Shown here piece by piece: positions 19,364 to 28,976 of a stretch of DNA of 64,000 nt. Origin of the DNA: Acidobacteriota bacterium. GTDB lineage: Bacteria; Acidobacteriota; Terriglobia; Acidiferrales; UBA7541. The position numbers and the translations under genes are program-made. Each line of letters opens with the position of its first letter. Position 1 is the first letter of the stretch. The stretch lies in contig JABCZK010000006.1 in assembly GCA_013289695.1 (NCBI GenBank), forward strand, positions 107,911-171,910, in the 5' to 3' direction. Under the pieces are notes generated by a model, which was not told where the DNA came from, ran no database searches, and was given only the letters and a program-made list of their open reading frames with translations.

Positions 19364-20806
19364 TTACGCTGCCGAAGTTTCCGCCGCGCGCACCTGACCC
19401 GCGCGAATCGCTTTCAGCAGCGTGGCGTGGTCTCGCTCGGTCTGGTCCGCGTAGGTCGCCGCGAATTCGCCGATCGCGTCGTCGAACGTCGCGTTCTTGC
19501 CCATGTAGCCAGCGATGCGCGCCGCGTCGCCGGTGCGCGCGTGCGCGCGTGCCAAAGTCCATCCGCAAATCTGCACGTATTCCAGCCATTCCGATTTGCT
19601 CATGCTCTCCAAATCGAATTTCATTTTCATATCGCGCAGTTGGCGGAAATAATAATCGTGGCCGTCATCGTCGCGCGTCCAACCGAGCACCACGTCGCTG
19701 GCCGCCTGCAACATGCGTTGCCCGGTGACCACTCGCTCTCCGTGATTCGCGTAACGGCTCTTGCCCGCGTAGGCTTCCAGCGCCGAAGGCAGCGCTTCTT
19801 TCAATTGCAGCACCAGCGCGTCGTCCTTTCCAGCCATCAGCAACGCGACAGCGCAGCGCGTACCCACGCTTCCGACTCCTACTACTTTTCGCGCGATATC
19901 CACGATGTGATAGCGGTCCAGGATCACGCGCCGTTCTTCGGGCAGCGTCAGGCTGTAGCGGTGAAAGAGCGCTCGGACGTGCTCGTCGATTGCGGCCATG
20001 TCGCGCGGATGGTAAACCAGCGGAGGGTGATCAATGATGCGCCGCTTGCCTTTGGAAACTTCCGTGATTCTCGGCAGGATGTATTCCGCCGTCTGCATCT
20101 TTGCGGCACGTTCCACTTTTTCCCAATATTTCTTATCACGCGTGGCTTTCGCTTTCTCGATAAAAATGTCCACATCAATGTGCGAATACCACGCCTCCAG
20201 GTAAGGCATGCGCGCATATTCGCGCATGTGCGTGCGATAGGAAGCCACCACGGCGCGTGCCGCATCGCCGCAACGCCGTTCCTTCATTCCCTTCTGGCGT
20301 CCTGCCAGCACGACGCTGGCCGCGAGCCTCTTCACGTCCCACTCCCACGGCGCGGGAAGCGTTTCGTCAAAATCATTGATGTCGAATACCAGGCGGCGCT
20401 CCGGAGACCCGTATCCGCCGAAATTCAGCAGATGGCAATCGCCGCAGGCCTGCACGCGAATTTTCGTCGCGGGAGTTGCCGCCAGATCCCAGGCCATCAG
20501 CGCAGCGGCACCGCGAAAGAAAGCGAACGGCGACTGGCGCATGCGTCCATAGCGGATGGGCAAAAGCTCGGACAAGCGTCCGCGATCGGATTCCTTCAGC
20601 AGCGTCACTGGATCGGGACGATCAGCCGCGGGCACCCACTTCGCATGCGAAGTTCGCGGCACGCGCACGCGCAGCGCTTTGCCCGCGGTCATGCGTTCTT
20701 CGACCGTTGGACCAGGCGAATCCTCGCGTGAATCGGGGTGCGCCTTGCTGATGCTCACGACTGTGCTGTGAGCATTCCCGATTTTTGCCGCCTCCGTATT
20801 TTTCAT
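19364..20806 (-). CDS. DUF2252 family protein
   Basis: RYGRMRQSPFAFFRGAAALMAWDLA, QACGDCHLLNFGGYGSPERRLVFDINDFDETLPAPWEWDVKRLAAS. Confidence 0.9.
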   Translation of the reverse strand: MKNTEAAKIGNAHSTVVSISKAHPDSREDSPGPTVEERMTAGKALRVRVPRTSHAKWVPAADRPDPVTLLKESDRGRLSELLPIRYGRMRQSPFAFFRGAAALMAWDLAATPATKIRVQACGDCHLLNFGGYGSPERRLVFDINDFDETLPAPWEWDVKRLAASVVLAGRQKGMKERRCGDAARAVVASYRTHMREYARMPYLEAWYSHIDVDIFIEKAKATRDKKYWEKVERAAKMQTAEYILPRITEVSKGKRRIIDHPPLVYHPRDMAAIDEHVRALFHRYSLTLPEERRVILDRYHIVDIARKVVGVGSVGTRCAVALLMAGKDDALVLQLKEALPSALEAYAGKSRYANHGERVVTGQRMLQAASDVVLGWTRDDDGHDYYFRQLRDMKMKFDLESMSKSEWLEYVQICGWTLARAHARTGDAARIAGYMGKNATFDDAIGEFAATYADQTERDHATLLKAIRAGQVRAAETSAA

Positions 20807-21308
20807 GGCCTAAGCGATTCTCCGCCAGATCCTAGGTACGAGCAAGCCCGGCGATTCTGGATCGGGTCGGCTGCGGGGGCCAAAAAAGCAAGAATTACTG
20901 TCGATTAGAATGGGGCGCTGTTGCTTGTTTTCAGTCAGTTGCAGTGTGTTTTCAATCGCCAAACGACGATCAGAAACGTCCGTAGTTTTACTGGCGAGTG
21001 GTTGGAAACTTACGCATTGTGGTGTTTCCTGGCGCGAGGGTGGGAGGGATCCCGCGCGGCAGCGGATGGCGGCGGGCGGGTATTTTGCCGGCGATGTTGG
21101 TCCGGAGCTGGCGACTTCGCGCGAGTTTTGAAACATTTTCATTTTTTCTGATCCCGCACTGCGCTAGCACGCGTGGATCGAAAGTGCAGCGGCACGTTCG
21201 GACAGAAGCGGTACCTGACTTTTTTTCAGCGCAGCGACGCGGAGAAAACCGAGCGTGCGGCGCAGGGGTGGGGCAATCGCCTGCCAGCGAGCCGACGGCG
21301 CGTCGGGT

Positions 21309-21839
21309 TCATTTTTCCGACGCGAGCGAGCGGATGCGATCAATATCGAGGCGGCCTTTTGCGCCCCAGCCGGTCACGTCTTCCGGAATCGCGGGGCGGA
21401 ACTTCTCGTAGAGGCGGAATGCGTTTTGCGAAAGCTCCTCGGGCCGGAAGGCTTTCGCCAGGTGACGCATCGCTTCGCGCACAGGGCCCAGCGACTCACC
21501 GAACTTGCTTTCCAGGTAGCGCTCGACGCCCTGCGCTGCGATGGGTTTGTCCTTGATCACGGCGCGGACTCCAGCCTCGGTATTGACAGCCGGCACTTGG
21601 CGCCCGGCAATTTCCACAAAGAATTCTTCTCCACGTTTTCTGGCGCGCGCCTTCTTGATCTCCTGCGGCGCGGGTTTGTATATGCCCAGGCGCCGGCCTT
21701 TTGATTGCGCAGTCAGGCCGGCGACGGCCTTGCCGAGTGAAAGCGCCTCGTCGCGGTCAAATCCCAGCCGCTCGGCAACGGCGGTGGCCCACAGCGTCAA
21801 GACGGGAGCGCGATTGATCAGAATATTTGGGGCGGTCAT
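21309..21839 (-). CDS. Conserved hypothetical protein
   Basis: Long ORF with plausible composition (APVLTLWATAVAERLGFDRDEALSLGKAVAGL...SKFGESLGPVREAMRHLA). Confidence 0.65.
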   Translation of the reverse strand: MTAPNILINRAPVLTLWATAVAERLGFDRDEALSLGKAVAGLTAQSKGRRLGIYKPAPQEIKKARARKRGEEFFVEIAGRQVPAVNTEAGVRAVIKDKPIAAQGVERYLESKFGESLGPVREAMRHLAKAFRPEELSQNAFRLYEKFRPAIPEDVTGWGAKGRLDIDRIRSLASEK

Positions 21840-21877
21840 GGGGAACAGCGTAGCGAATTGTGCTGCAGCAGCGCAAT

Positions 21878-22294
21878 TTAGGCGGCCAAGAGATTCTCAA
21901 CGCGCTCGATCAACCTGGTTACGCCCTCCGATTTCGAGAATACGGCATCGATTCCGAACAGGGATGTAAGCCTCTTGTTGAGTTCTTCGGCATACATGGT
22001 CACCATCATTATCCGAATCCCGGGCTGAGTGTGGCGAAGTATTCCTGCCACTTCCAAGCCAGTGAGGCGCGGCATTTTCACGTCCAGTAGAATCAAATCA
22101 GGCGTCAGTTCCTTAGCCTTCGCCACCGCTTCAAGTCCATCGGTCGCTTCGCCACAAATCTCGAAGTCTGTTCCGCGCTCCAGTGCCTGACGGATTTTCG
22201 TTCGCACCATTTCGCTGTCATCGGCGATAAGGATGGTACGGGGCTTGTTTACTTCCGAACGGTCAGATGCATCGGTTGGGGGCATGTTGCTCAC
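21878..22294 (-). CDS. Stand-alone receiver-domain response regulator
   Basis: ILIADDSEMVRTKIRQALE, LTPDLILLDVKMPRLTGLEVAGILR, MMVTMYAEEL; no output domain. Confidence 0.88.
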   Translation of the reverse strand: MSNMPPTDASDRSEVNKPRTILIADDSEMVRTKIRQALERGTDFEICGEATDGLEAVAKAKELTPDLILLDVKMPRLTGLEVAGILRHTQPGIRIMMVTMYAEELNKRLTSLFGIDAVFSKSEGVTRLIERVENLLAA

Positions 22295-22497
22295 TCCAGT
22301 AAGTCAAGTTACATTCTAGCCCCTCCGACAATAGGGTGAATCGTGTAGAGGCGCGCGCGGGAGATGCTTGTTAGCAATTTAGTAAGTGCGTTGTTTCAGG
22401 TCTGGCGGGCGGGTGGCGCAGCCTCCGCACGAAGCAAACGAACGCTGAGTTTTTGCGGGTGCCGAGTCTCGACGCGAGCGAGCGTACGTGTGAGGCA

Positions 22498-22668
22498 TGT
22501 GTCGCACCTACGGCGCTCCGGGTTTTTTTTGCGAGTTTTCCCACCGCTTCCGCGGTGGGCTAAGTTGTGCCGCGCTTCCCCTTCGACCCTGCCGCAGGCA
22601 GGGCCTCAGGATGAAACGGCGCTGCCGGCCCTGCTGCGGCGGGCAGGTTCTCAGAGTGAATCGCGCTG
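22498..22668. repeat. Composite intergenic repeat block including two R3 units (about 22582-22626 and 22629-22668)
   Basis: CCCACCGCTTCCGCGGTGGGCTAAGTTGTGCCGCGC, then TTCGACCCTGCCGCAGGCAGGGCCTCAGGATGAAACGGCGCTG, then CCCTGCTGCGGCGGGCAGGTTCTCAGAGTGAATCGCGCTG; R3 recurs at 31359 and 31443. Confidence 0.75.
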
Positions 22669-22679
22669 CAGCGCGATTC
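22658..22679. terminator. Perfect 22-bp palindrome just beyond the ADOP stop codon; possible terminator or repeat component
   Basis: GAATCGCGCTGCAGCGCGATTC, 2 bp past the minus-strand stop at 22682. Confidence 0.5.
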
Positions 22680-22681
22680 AA

Positions 22682-25162
22682 TTACTCGGAGCGCAGGGCG
22701 TCCATTACGTCGATGCGGGCGGCGCGGGCGGCTGGCAGGACCGACGCTACTACTGCGGCGGCTAGCAGAACTGCGGCGCTGGCGACTACTGGGACCATGT
22801 CTGGCATGCGCATGTCCACGATGTAACTGTTGGCCAGGCGTGCCAGGGCGTAGCCGAAAACTGCGCCCGCTATGATGCCGACGGCGGCCATCAGGGCGCC
22901 CTGCGCGATTACGCTGGTGAGCAGATTGCGTGGTTGCGCGCCTAGAGCGAGACGGATGCCGAACTCGCGCGTGCGGCCGCTGACGGAGAAGACCAGCACG
23001 CCTGCGACTCCAATCACAGCGATTGCCAGAGCTACTGCGGCGAAGCCGCCGAAGACGAGCGCGTTCAGACGATCTGGGGTGAGGACTTCCGCGCGTACAT
23101 CGTCGAGCGTGGCGGCTTTTTCTACCGGCTGATCTACCGACAAATCGCGGATGATGCGCGTGATGGGAGTTACCAGCGCATAGGGATCGGAATGGGTGTG
23201 GACGAAGAGGCGTCCGCCGCCGATTTCCTGATCGAGCGGATGATAGACGGTGAGCGCGGCGCCGGGGACCACGTTTTCGTCGTCAACATCAGCGGCGATG
23301 CCGACGATGCGGCGCGGCCTGGTGCTGACGTCAATAAATTGCATGACTGGGTCGGTCCACATGATGTGCTGATTGAGCGCGTCGCTGGTGGGGAACATGC
23401 GGAGCGCGACGCTCTGGCTGACGATGACAACTTTCTCGCTGTCTCTGCGATCGAGGTCGTTGAAATCGCGGCCTTCGATGATGGGCACGCCTAGCGCGGC
23501 GAAAAATCCGGGCGAGATGGTGCGGAATTGCGCGTGGGGATCTTCTTCGCCATTAGCGCGTACGTGGCCTTCGGCGGAGAACTGGAAGCCCGGGCCGAAG
23601 ATGCCTTTGTCGCGCCACGGGACGGCGGTGCCGACGGCGACGCGGTCAACTCCAGGGAGAGCCGCGACTTGGCGTATGGTTTCTTTATAGAAGCCGAGGA
23701 TCTGATCGGGCGTGCGGCCGTAGGAAACGACTGGAACGTTGAGCGCGAGGACGTTGTGCGTGTCGAAACCAGTGCGCACGGTTTGCAGCGCGAGGAGCGT
23801 CTTGAGCAACATGCCGGCGCCGGCGAGGAGCATGAAGCAGGCGGCGATCTGTGTGACGGCGAACATGCGCAGGCGGCGTCCAGTGCTGCCGGTGATGCGC
23901 ACACCGCCGCTGGCGAGGCTTAGGCCGTTCGCGGATTCCGCGGAAGGCAGGCGCGGAACGAATGCGAGGAGCACCGCGGCGACGACTGCGAGGATGGCGC
24001 CGACCCAGAGCATGCTGGAATCAACGGTGAGGTCGAGCGCGCGGACGGAGAAGCGTGAAGCGTAACGCGCGAGGATCGAGACCATCGGACTGGCGATCAA
24101 AACGCCAAGCGCCGCGCCAGCGCCGCAGAGGAGCAGGCTATCTATGAGGAGAGTTCGGCGCAGCGAGTTGGTAGTCGCGCCTAGCGCGGCGCGGATGGAG
24201 AGTTCGCCTTCGCGGCGGACCGTGCGCGCGAGAATGAGGTTGGCGGCGTTGGAGCAGGCAATGACGAAGACGAGGATGGAGGCGGCGAACAGGACCCACA
24301 GCACGGTCTTAGCGCGCGAAGTGATCTGTTCGCGCAGAAAGACGGCGCTGATCTGGAAGTTCTCACCGTGGGGATAGGCTTCGGGGTGCTGGGCGAGCAT
24401 GGAGGCGTAGGTGGTGCGCAGGTCGGCGCGGGCTTGCTGGATGTCTGCGCCCGGCGCGAGGCGGCCGAAAAGTTCGGTCATGCGATGGACGCGGCCGGTG
24501 ACCATCGTGGCGGAAAGATGGTGCGGGCTGGTGACTACGTTGGCGATGAGCTCGGTTTCGGCGGGGTAAGGCACGGAGGGCTCGAGGACGCCGACGATGG
24601 TGGCAGTGCGCGCGCCGGCGGGGTCGCCGGTATCAAGTTTGAGAGATTTGCCGAGCACGGAGGGATCGCTGTGGAGCGAATTGGTCCAGAAGCGATAGGT
24701 GAGGACTACGGCGCCGGCGGCGTTGGGGCCGTCATCGTGGGCATCTAGCAAACGGCCCAAGACGGGGTGCAAGCCCATGACTTCGAAATAGGAGCCGTCC
24801 ACGACGCCGGCGCGGACTTCGCGCGGTTCGCCGAGGCCGACCATGCTGAAGCCGATGGTGGAGAAGTCGCCGAACTCGCTGACGGTCTTGACACGCGACT
24901 GCAGATCCTGGATTTCGGGAACGGAGAAGGCGACGTCTTCGACGCCGATGCCGGGGGCGCTTTGGCGGATGTAGATGAGGCGGTTTTCGTCGCGATTGAC
25001 GAGCGGGCGGAGGAGCACGCCGCGGACGACGCTGAAGATGGCGGCGTTGGCGCCGATGCCGAGGGCTAGCGTGAGGATCACGGTGACCGCGAGGCCTTTG
25101 GTGCGCGCGAGCGAGCGCAGGGCAACCTTTAGATCACGGATTAGCAGATCTGGAGTGGGCAT
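22682..25162 (-). CDS. FtsX/MacB-like ABC transporter permease, acidobacterial duplicated orphan permease (ADOP) type
   Basis: LIRDLKVALRSLARTKGLAVTVILTLALGIGANAAIFSVVRGVLLRPL; two permease halves; C-terminal GIRLALGAQPRNLLTSVIAQGALMAAVGI. Confidence 0.93.
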   Translation of the reverse strand: MPTPDLLIRDLKVALRSLARTKGLAVTVILTLALGIGANAAIFSVVRGVLLRPLVNRDENRLIYIRQSAPGIGVEDVAFSVPEIQDLQSRVKTVSEFGDFSTIGFSMVGLGEPREVRAGVVDGSYFEVMGLHPVLGRLLDAHDDGPNAAGAVVLTYRFWTNSLHSDPSVLGKSLKLDTGDPAGARTATIVGVLEPSVPYPAETELIANVVTSPHHLSATMVTGRVHRMTELFGRLAPGADIQQARADLRTTYASMLAQHPEAYPHGENFQISAVFLREQITSRAKTVLWVLFAASILVFVIACSNAANLILARTVRREGELSIRAALGATTNSLRRTLLIDSLLLCGAGAALGVLIASPMVSILARYASRFSVRALDLTVDSSMLWVGAILAVVAAVLLAFVPRLPSAESANGLSLASGGVRITGSTGRRLRMFAVTQIAACFMLLAGAGMLLKTLLALQTVRTGFDTHNVLALNVPVVSYGRTPDQILGFYKETIRQVAALPGVDRVAVGTAVPWRDKGIFGPGFQFSAEGHVRANGEEDPHAQFRTISPGFFAALGVPIIEGRDFNDLDRRDSEKVVIVSQSVALRMFPTSDALNQHIMWTDPVMQFIDVSTRPRRIVGIAADVDDENVVPGAALTVYHPLDQEIGGGRLFVHTHSDPYALVTPITRIIRDLSVDQPVEKAATLDDVRAEVLTPDRLNALVFGGFAAVALAIAVIGVAGVLVFSVSGRTREFGIRLALGAQPRNLLTSVIAQGALMAAVGIIAGAVFGYALARLANSYIVDMRMPDMVPVVASAAVLLAAAVVASVLPAARAARIDVMDALRSE

Positions 25163-25468
25163 CGTCGTTCGACCTCCTGGCTATTGATGGAGAGCAGCGT
25201 CCTGCGCGACATTTTGTACCACAATGGAACAGAGATTCAACACTACGACCGTATCAGCCGCGAGTCTCGTAGCCGTCAAGGCACGCATAGTTCCTTGCCG
25301 TGCGGAGATAAAGACCTATGCATCAATCAGTTGCGAAGGATTGGAGCCGGTAGATGTGCGGAGATGCTCGGTTCTGGGACACGAGTGATGCGGAGGCGGA
25401 CACATATCCGGACTTGCATTGCGAATGTCGCCCGAGCCCGACGGGTCGCGCGCAGATGCGGAAACTAC

Positions 25469-26524
25469 TTAGTGTTGAGGTGCGAGTCGTGCGTAATAAC
25501 CCTGATTCGTGCGCGCGATGAGGCCGGGCTTTGCGACCTTGATTTCTATGCGGTGGTATTCATCTTGCCGGTCGGCTGCGGGCGCGGCGAAAGAGAGCTC
25601 GTAGTAGGGCGCGACGTCGGAGATGCATTGTTGCAGGAGCGCGGGGAGATCGTTGTTAAAGTCGAGAGCCAGACCGCCGCTCTGAATGGCGAGCACCTGT
25701 AGCCCCAGATTCCCGAGATTGACCTGGCTGGGTTTGCTGACACCTTTCAGGAACTCCTCGTAGTACGTGCCGCGAAAGACAGACTCGCCGGCGCCTATCG
25801 GATTGACGTTGTAGAGGGTGACGCGGGCCTGACGGAGTTGAGTGGAGAATTCGACGATCTGCGCGAAGATACCTGCCTGCTGCTTCGCGTCGAGCTCGAC
25901 CTCGGGGCCGGAGAGAAGAGGCCAGCCTGGAGAAACCCAGAGCAGTATTCTGCGCCCCGGATGCGGAGCGTCGCTACCAGTGAGCTGATTCAACGCCTGG
26001 AGGGAATACTGCAAGCGTTCGGTTGCGCCGTAGAAACCGGCGGAGCGTCCGATGTCACGCAGACCGATCTGATCGCGATCCATGGCGGTGCTGAGGGCAT
26101 TGCCGTCGCTCGAGAAATTCTCAGCAATCTTGGCACCTGTATCCGTGGCGACCACAATGGCGACGGGATATGCGAGGCGGCCTCCCTCGTTGCGCAGGAA
26201 CTTGTCGATCTGTATGCGCTCATAGCCGATTTCGCGGGCATCGGTATTGATTGCGTCAATTACGACGATGACCTCCACGGGGGCCTGGCGACCTGTGACT
26301 GCGGCGAACGAGGTAATCGCCTGCGGAGAATTGTTATCCAGCACGGTGAAGTCTTGCTGCTGGAGATCCGCGACGGGCGGGCCGGACTTCGGGCTGACGG
26401 TGACGTCGAGATAGATTTTGCCGCCACCGGCCTGGACTTGTGGGCTGTTTTGCTGGGCTCGAGCTGCAGCGGCGCAGAGGAGAGTCGCGAGAAGAAAACA
26501 GCCGAGGCGTGAGTTGCGGAACAT
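25469..26524 (-). CDS. Secreted VWA-domain-containing protein
   Basis: Signal peptide MFRNSRLGCFLLATLLCAAAARAQQ; VIVVIDAINTDAREIGYERIQIDKFLR; repeated in-frame structure of Acidobacteria VWA-related proteins. Confidence 0.78.
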   Translation of the reverse strand: MFRNSRLGCFLLATLLCAAAARAQQNSPQVQAGGGKIYLDVTVSPKSGPPVADLQQQDFTVLDNNSPQAITSFAAVTGRQAPVEVIVVIDAINTDAREIGYERIQIDKFLRNEGGRLAYPVAIVVATDTGAKIAENFSSDGNALSTAMDRDQIGLRDIGRSAGFYGATERLQYSLQALNQLTGSDAPHPGRRILLWVSPGWPLLSGPEVELDAKQQAGIFAQIVEFSTQLRQARVTLYNVNPIGAGESVFRGTYYEEFLKGVSKPSQVNLGNLGLQVLAIQSGGLALDFNNDLPALLQQCISDVAPYYELSFAAPAADRQDEYHRIEIKVAKPGLIARTNQGYYARLAPQH

Positions 26525-26788
26525 AATTTGTGTACCTCCGCGCGAAAAGTCGCGGGCTTTCGCTTGAACACTTTGCGAAACTCCCTGGTCCAAGCTTAGA
26601 TGCTATTCGAGGTTGAAAAGTGTCGGCCCACGCTGCTGAACGCGCTGGGCGCGGGAATGAAATCGCGGTGCCGCGGTCACCGGTCGTGAATGCGAACGTT
26701 GATCCGATCGTAGCCGCGCTGTAACGTTGCGGTTTTGTGGTGCGGATGAATCGAATTGCGGTGCGCAGGAGAGCGGTGAGGAGGAGCG

Positions 26789-27103
26789 ATGAGCGTTTAC
26801 GCGATTGCGCAATTGTGGATACACGATCCGGCGACATACGGGCGATACCTGGAGCGGTTTATGGATGTTTTCAGGAAATATAAAGGGCGGGTGCTGGCGG
26901 CGGACGAAAGTCCCGCGGTGTTCGAAGGACCGTGGGACGGTGACAAGATCGTGGTGCTTTCCTTTCCGGATGAGGCTTCGTTTCGGGATTGGGCGGAGTC
27001 GCCGGAATATCAGGAGATTGCGAAGGACCGGAAGGCGGGGGCGAAGTCGGTGATTGTGATGGCGCACGGTATTGCGGCGCGGGAGGATCAGGCGAAGAAG
27101 TGA
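26789..27103 (+). CDS. DUF1330 family protein
   Basis: YAIAQLWIHDPATYGRYLERFMDVFRKYKGRVLAADESPAVFEGPWDGDKIVVLSFPDEASFRDWAESPEYQEI. Confidence 0.9.
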   Translation: MSVYAIAQLWIHDPATYGRYLERFMDVFRKYKGRVLAADESPAVFEGPWDGDKIVVLSFPDEASFRDWAESPEYQEIAKDRKAGAKSVIVMAHGIAAREDQAKK

Positions 27104-27212
27104 CGAGTGAGGTGCGACGGTGCTGCGAAAAAGTGGGCGCGTCCCTCCTGCGGTAGGCAGCGCGCGGTGCCCGTGCCGCCGCTATGCGGAACCGAAGCTT
27201 GCGCGCAGGGTG

Positions 27213-27296
27213 TGGCGGGCGAGGCAAGCCTCGCCTAGCTCGTTTTGTTGCCGAGCACCAGGATACGACGAAAGCGGTGGCAAGCCACCGCACTGC
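27213..27296 (+). repeat. R2 bipartite palindromic repeat, copy B
   Basis: TGGCGGGCGAGGCAAGCCTCGCCTAGCTCGTTTTGTTGCC...GACGAAAGCGGTGGCAAGCCACCGCACTGC. Confidence 0.85.
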
Positions 27297-27400
27297 AAAC
27301 AACCTTAGGACCCTTTGATCGGAAGCTTTTTGCGTGCAACCATGCGCGGAATTTTGCAAGGCGTGCGGCGGGGAGGCGCCAGCGTTCGTGTCGCATGCGG

Positions 27401-27943
27401 TCAGAGGGCCGCGAAGATGTGGTAGCTCACGGTGCCCAGCGCGATTCCGATCGCGGAGCCGGCTAGCACGTCGCTGAGGAAGTGCATGCCGAGGATTATG
27501 CGCGATGACGCGATCAGCAGCGCTACGGCTAGCAGGACGCCTTGCAGCTGCGGGTAAAAGAGGCCGAGTGAAAGTGCGATGGCGAAAGCTGTGATGGTGT
27601 GGCCAGAGGGGAAAGAATATTTGTCGGGAGGAAGGATCAAGGACCAACAATGCGGTTCGATTTCGCAGGGGCGTTGACGCTTGCTGGTTTTTTTCAGGGC
27701 GCGAAAAAGCAAAATGCCCACGAGAGCGGAAGAAGCGGCTGCGCCGATGGCGAGGAAGCGGTGTGCGCCACCGTAGACGAGCAGGATTAGGCCGACGGAA
27801 TACCAGAGCCAGCCGTCGCCCATGCGCGTCATCAAAATCATCAGGATGCGAAACCAGCGCGGGGCGCGCCAGCGGTGTACGCGGCGCATCAGGCGGTGAT
27901 CGTTCGATTGAATCTGGTTCCAGACAGCTTTGGCGACTGTCAT
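27401..27943 (-). CDS. PAP2-family phosphatase
   Basis: KKTSKRQRPCEIEP, YSFPSGHTITAFAIALSL, SRIILGMHFLSDVLAGSAIG. Confidence 0.9.
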   Translation of the reverse strand: MTVAKAVWNQIQSNDHRLMRRVHRWRAPRWFRILMILMTRMGDGWLWYSVGLILLVYGGAHRFLAIGAAASSALVGILLFRALKKTSKRQRPCEIEPHCWSLILPPDKYSFPSGHTITAFAIALSLGLFYPQLQGVLLAVALLIASSRIILGMHFLSDVLAGSAIGIALGTVSYHIFAAL

Positions 27944-28827
27944 ATGGATCCCTCCACTGCAGATTGCGGCACGGATATCCAGCGGGGATGCTTGCGGGTT
28001 TCAGGAGCGCCGAGAATCTCCGCGGCCCAGCGGCGGCCGAAGGCGCGTTCGTCGTGGTAATTCCAATAGGTGATGACCGGGATGAGCGCCCCTAGCGGCG
28101 AGAGCAGGGCGGTCCAGGATTTTTCGCGCATCATTTCGTAGGCGATCACGAAGACGTCGCGCGTGAGTTTGCGGAAACTTCCGGATTCGCCGGCGACGCG
28201 GCCGATGCCGGCGCGCAGACCTTCGAAGAATTCTTCCTTGTCGCGGGCGCCGGGAACTTCGGTGTAAGCGGTGCCGGCGGAGGGAAGCGCGTGGGCGTCA
28301 CTGCCGCCGATGGCGATTTTGTCCCACTGTTTGGCGAGCTGCGCGGCGCGCTGGTTGGCGCTTTCGAGCATGTGGCTGTTGCGCGTCTCGACGGCCGGAA
28401 AATATTCCTGGAACCAGGCGAAATCCTCGCGCTCGCGGCGGCCGGTGACGCTGGAGAAAACGTGATTGATGCTGAAGAAGAGGCGGCGCTCGGTGAGGTA
28501 CATGAGGAGCGCGACGAGATCGTTGCGGCGTTGTTGCAGCTGCTGGTGCTGGCGGTCGGTAATGTCGTAGACGCCGATGTGGACTTCGGTGCCGCTGGGC
28601 ATTTTGCAGGTCAGTTCTTCGCTGACGAAAAAATCGGCGTGCTGGCGCAATTGTTCGGCGCCTTCGATGGAATCGTGATCGGTGAGAGTGACGAGCTTCA
28701 TGCCGCGGCGCCGCAGCAGGGAATAGACGGCGCGAGGATCGCTATAGCTTTCGCGGCAAAAATTTCGGACAAAGGGGGTCGTACACGCACCGGAGAAGTA
28801 CGAGTGAACATGCAGGTCGCATCTCAC
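27940..28827 (-). CDS. PHP-domain metal-dependent phosphoesterase-like protein
   Basis: CDLHVHSYFSGACTTP, LVTLTDHDSIEGAEQL; start overlaps/abuts PAP2. Confidence 0.85.
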   Translation of the reverse strand: MRCDLHVHSYFSGACTTPFVRNFCRESYSDPRAVYSLLRRRGMKLVTLTDHDSIEGAEQLRQHADFFVSEELTCKMPSGTEVHIGVYDITDRQHQQLQQRRNDLVALLMYLTERRLFFSINHVFSSVTGRREREDFAWFQEYFPAVETRNSHMLESANQRAAQLAKQWDKIAIGGSDAHALPSAGTAYTEVPGARDKEEFFEGLRAGIGRVAGESGSFRKLTRDVFVIAYEMMREKSWTALLSPLGALIPVITYWNYHDERAFGRRWAAEILGAPETRKHPRWISVPQSAVEGSI

Positions 28828-28976
28828 GACTACCAGAATAGGGGACGAGTGTTACCGGCAGATGACATGCGTGCTAAAGTTCTGAAAATACAGATATTTA
28901 ACTCTTTCGACACAGTAACCGTCTTTTAACAGTTCCGTAGCAGATCTCGGCATTACGGATGCGAGACTCCGCCCGC

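Noticed and set aside
21173-21556. 127-aa plus-strand ORF overlapping 21309..21839
   Set aside because: Arg/Gly-rich and conflicts with a more plausible minus-strand conserved hypothetical.
25184-25702. 172-aa plus-strand ORF between ADOP permease and VWA protein
   Set aside because: No recognisable domain, overlaps the VWA gene antisense, composition not protein-like.
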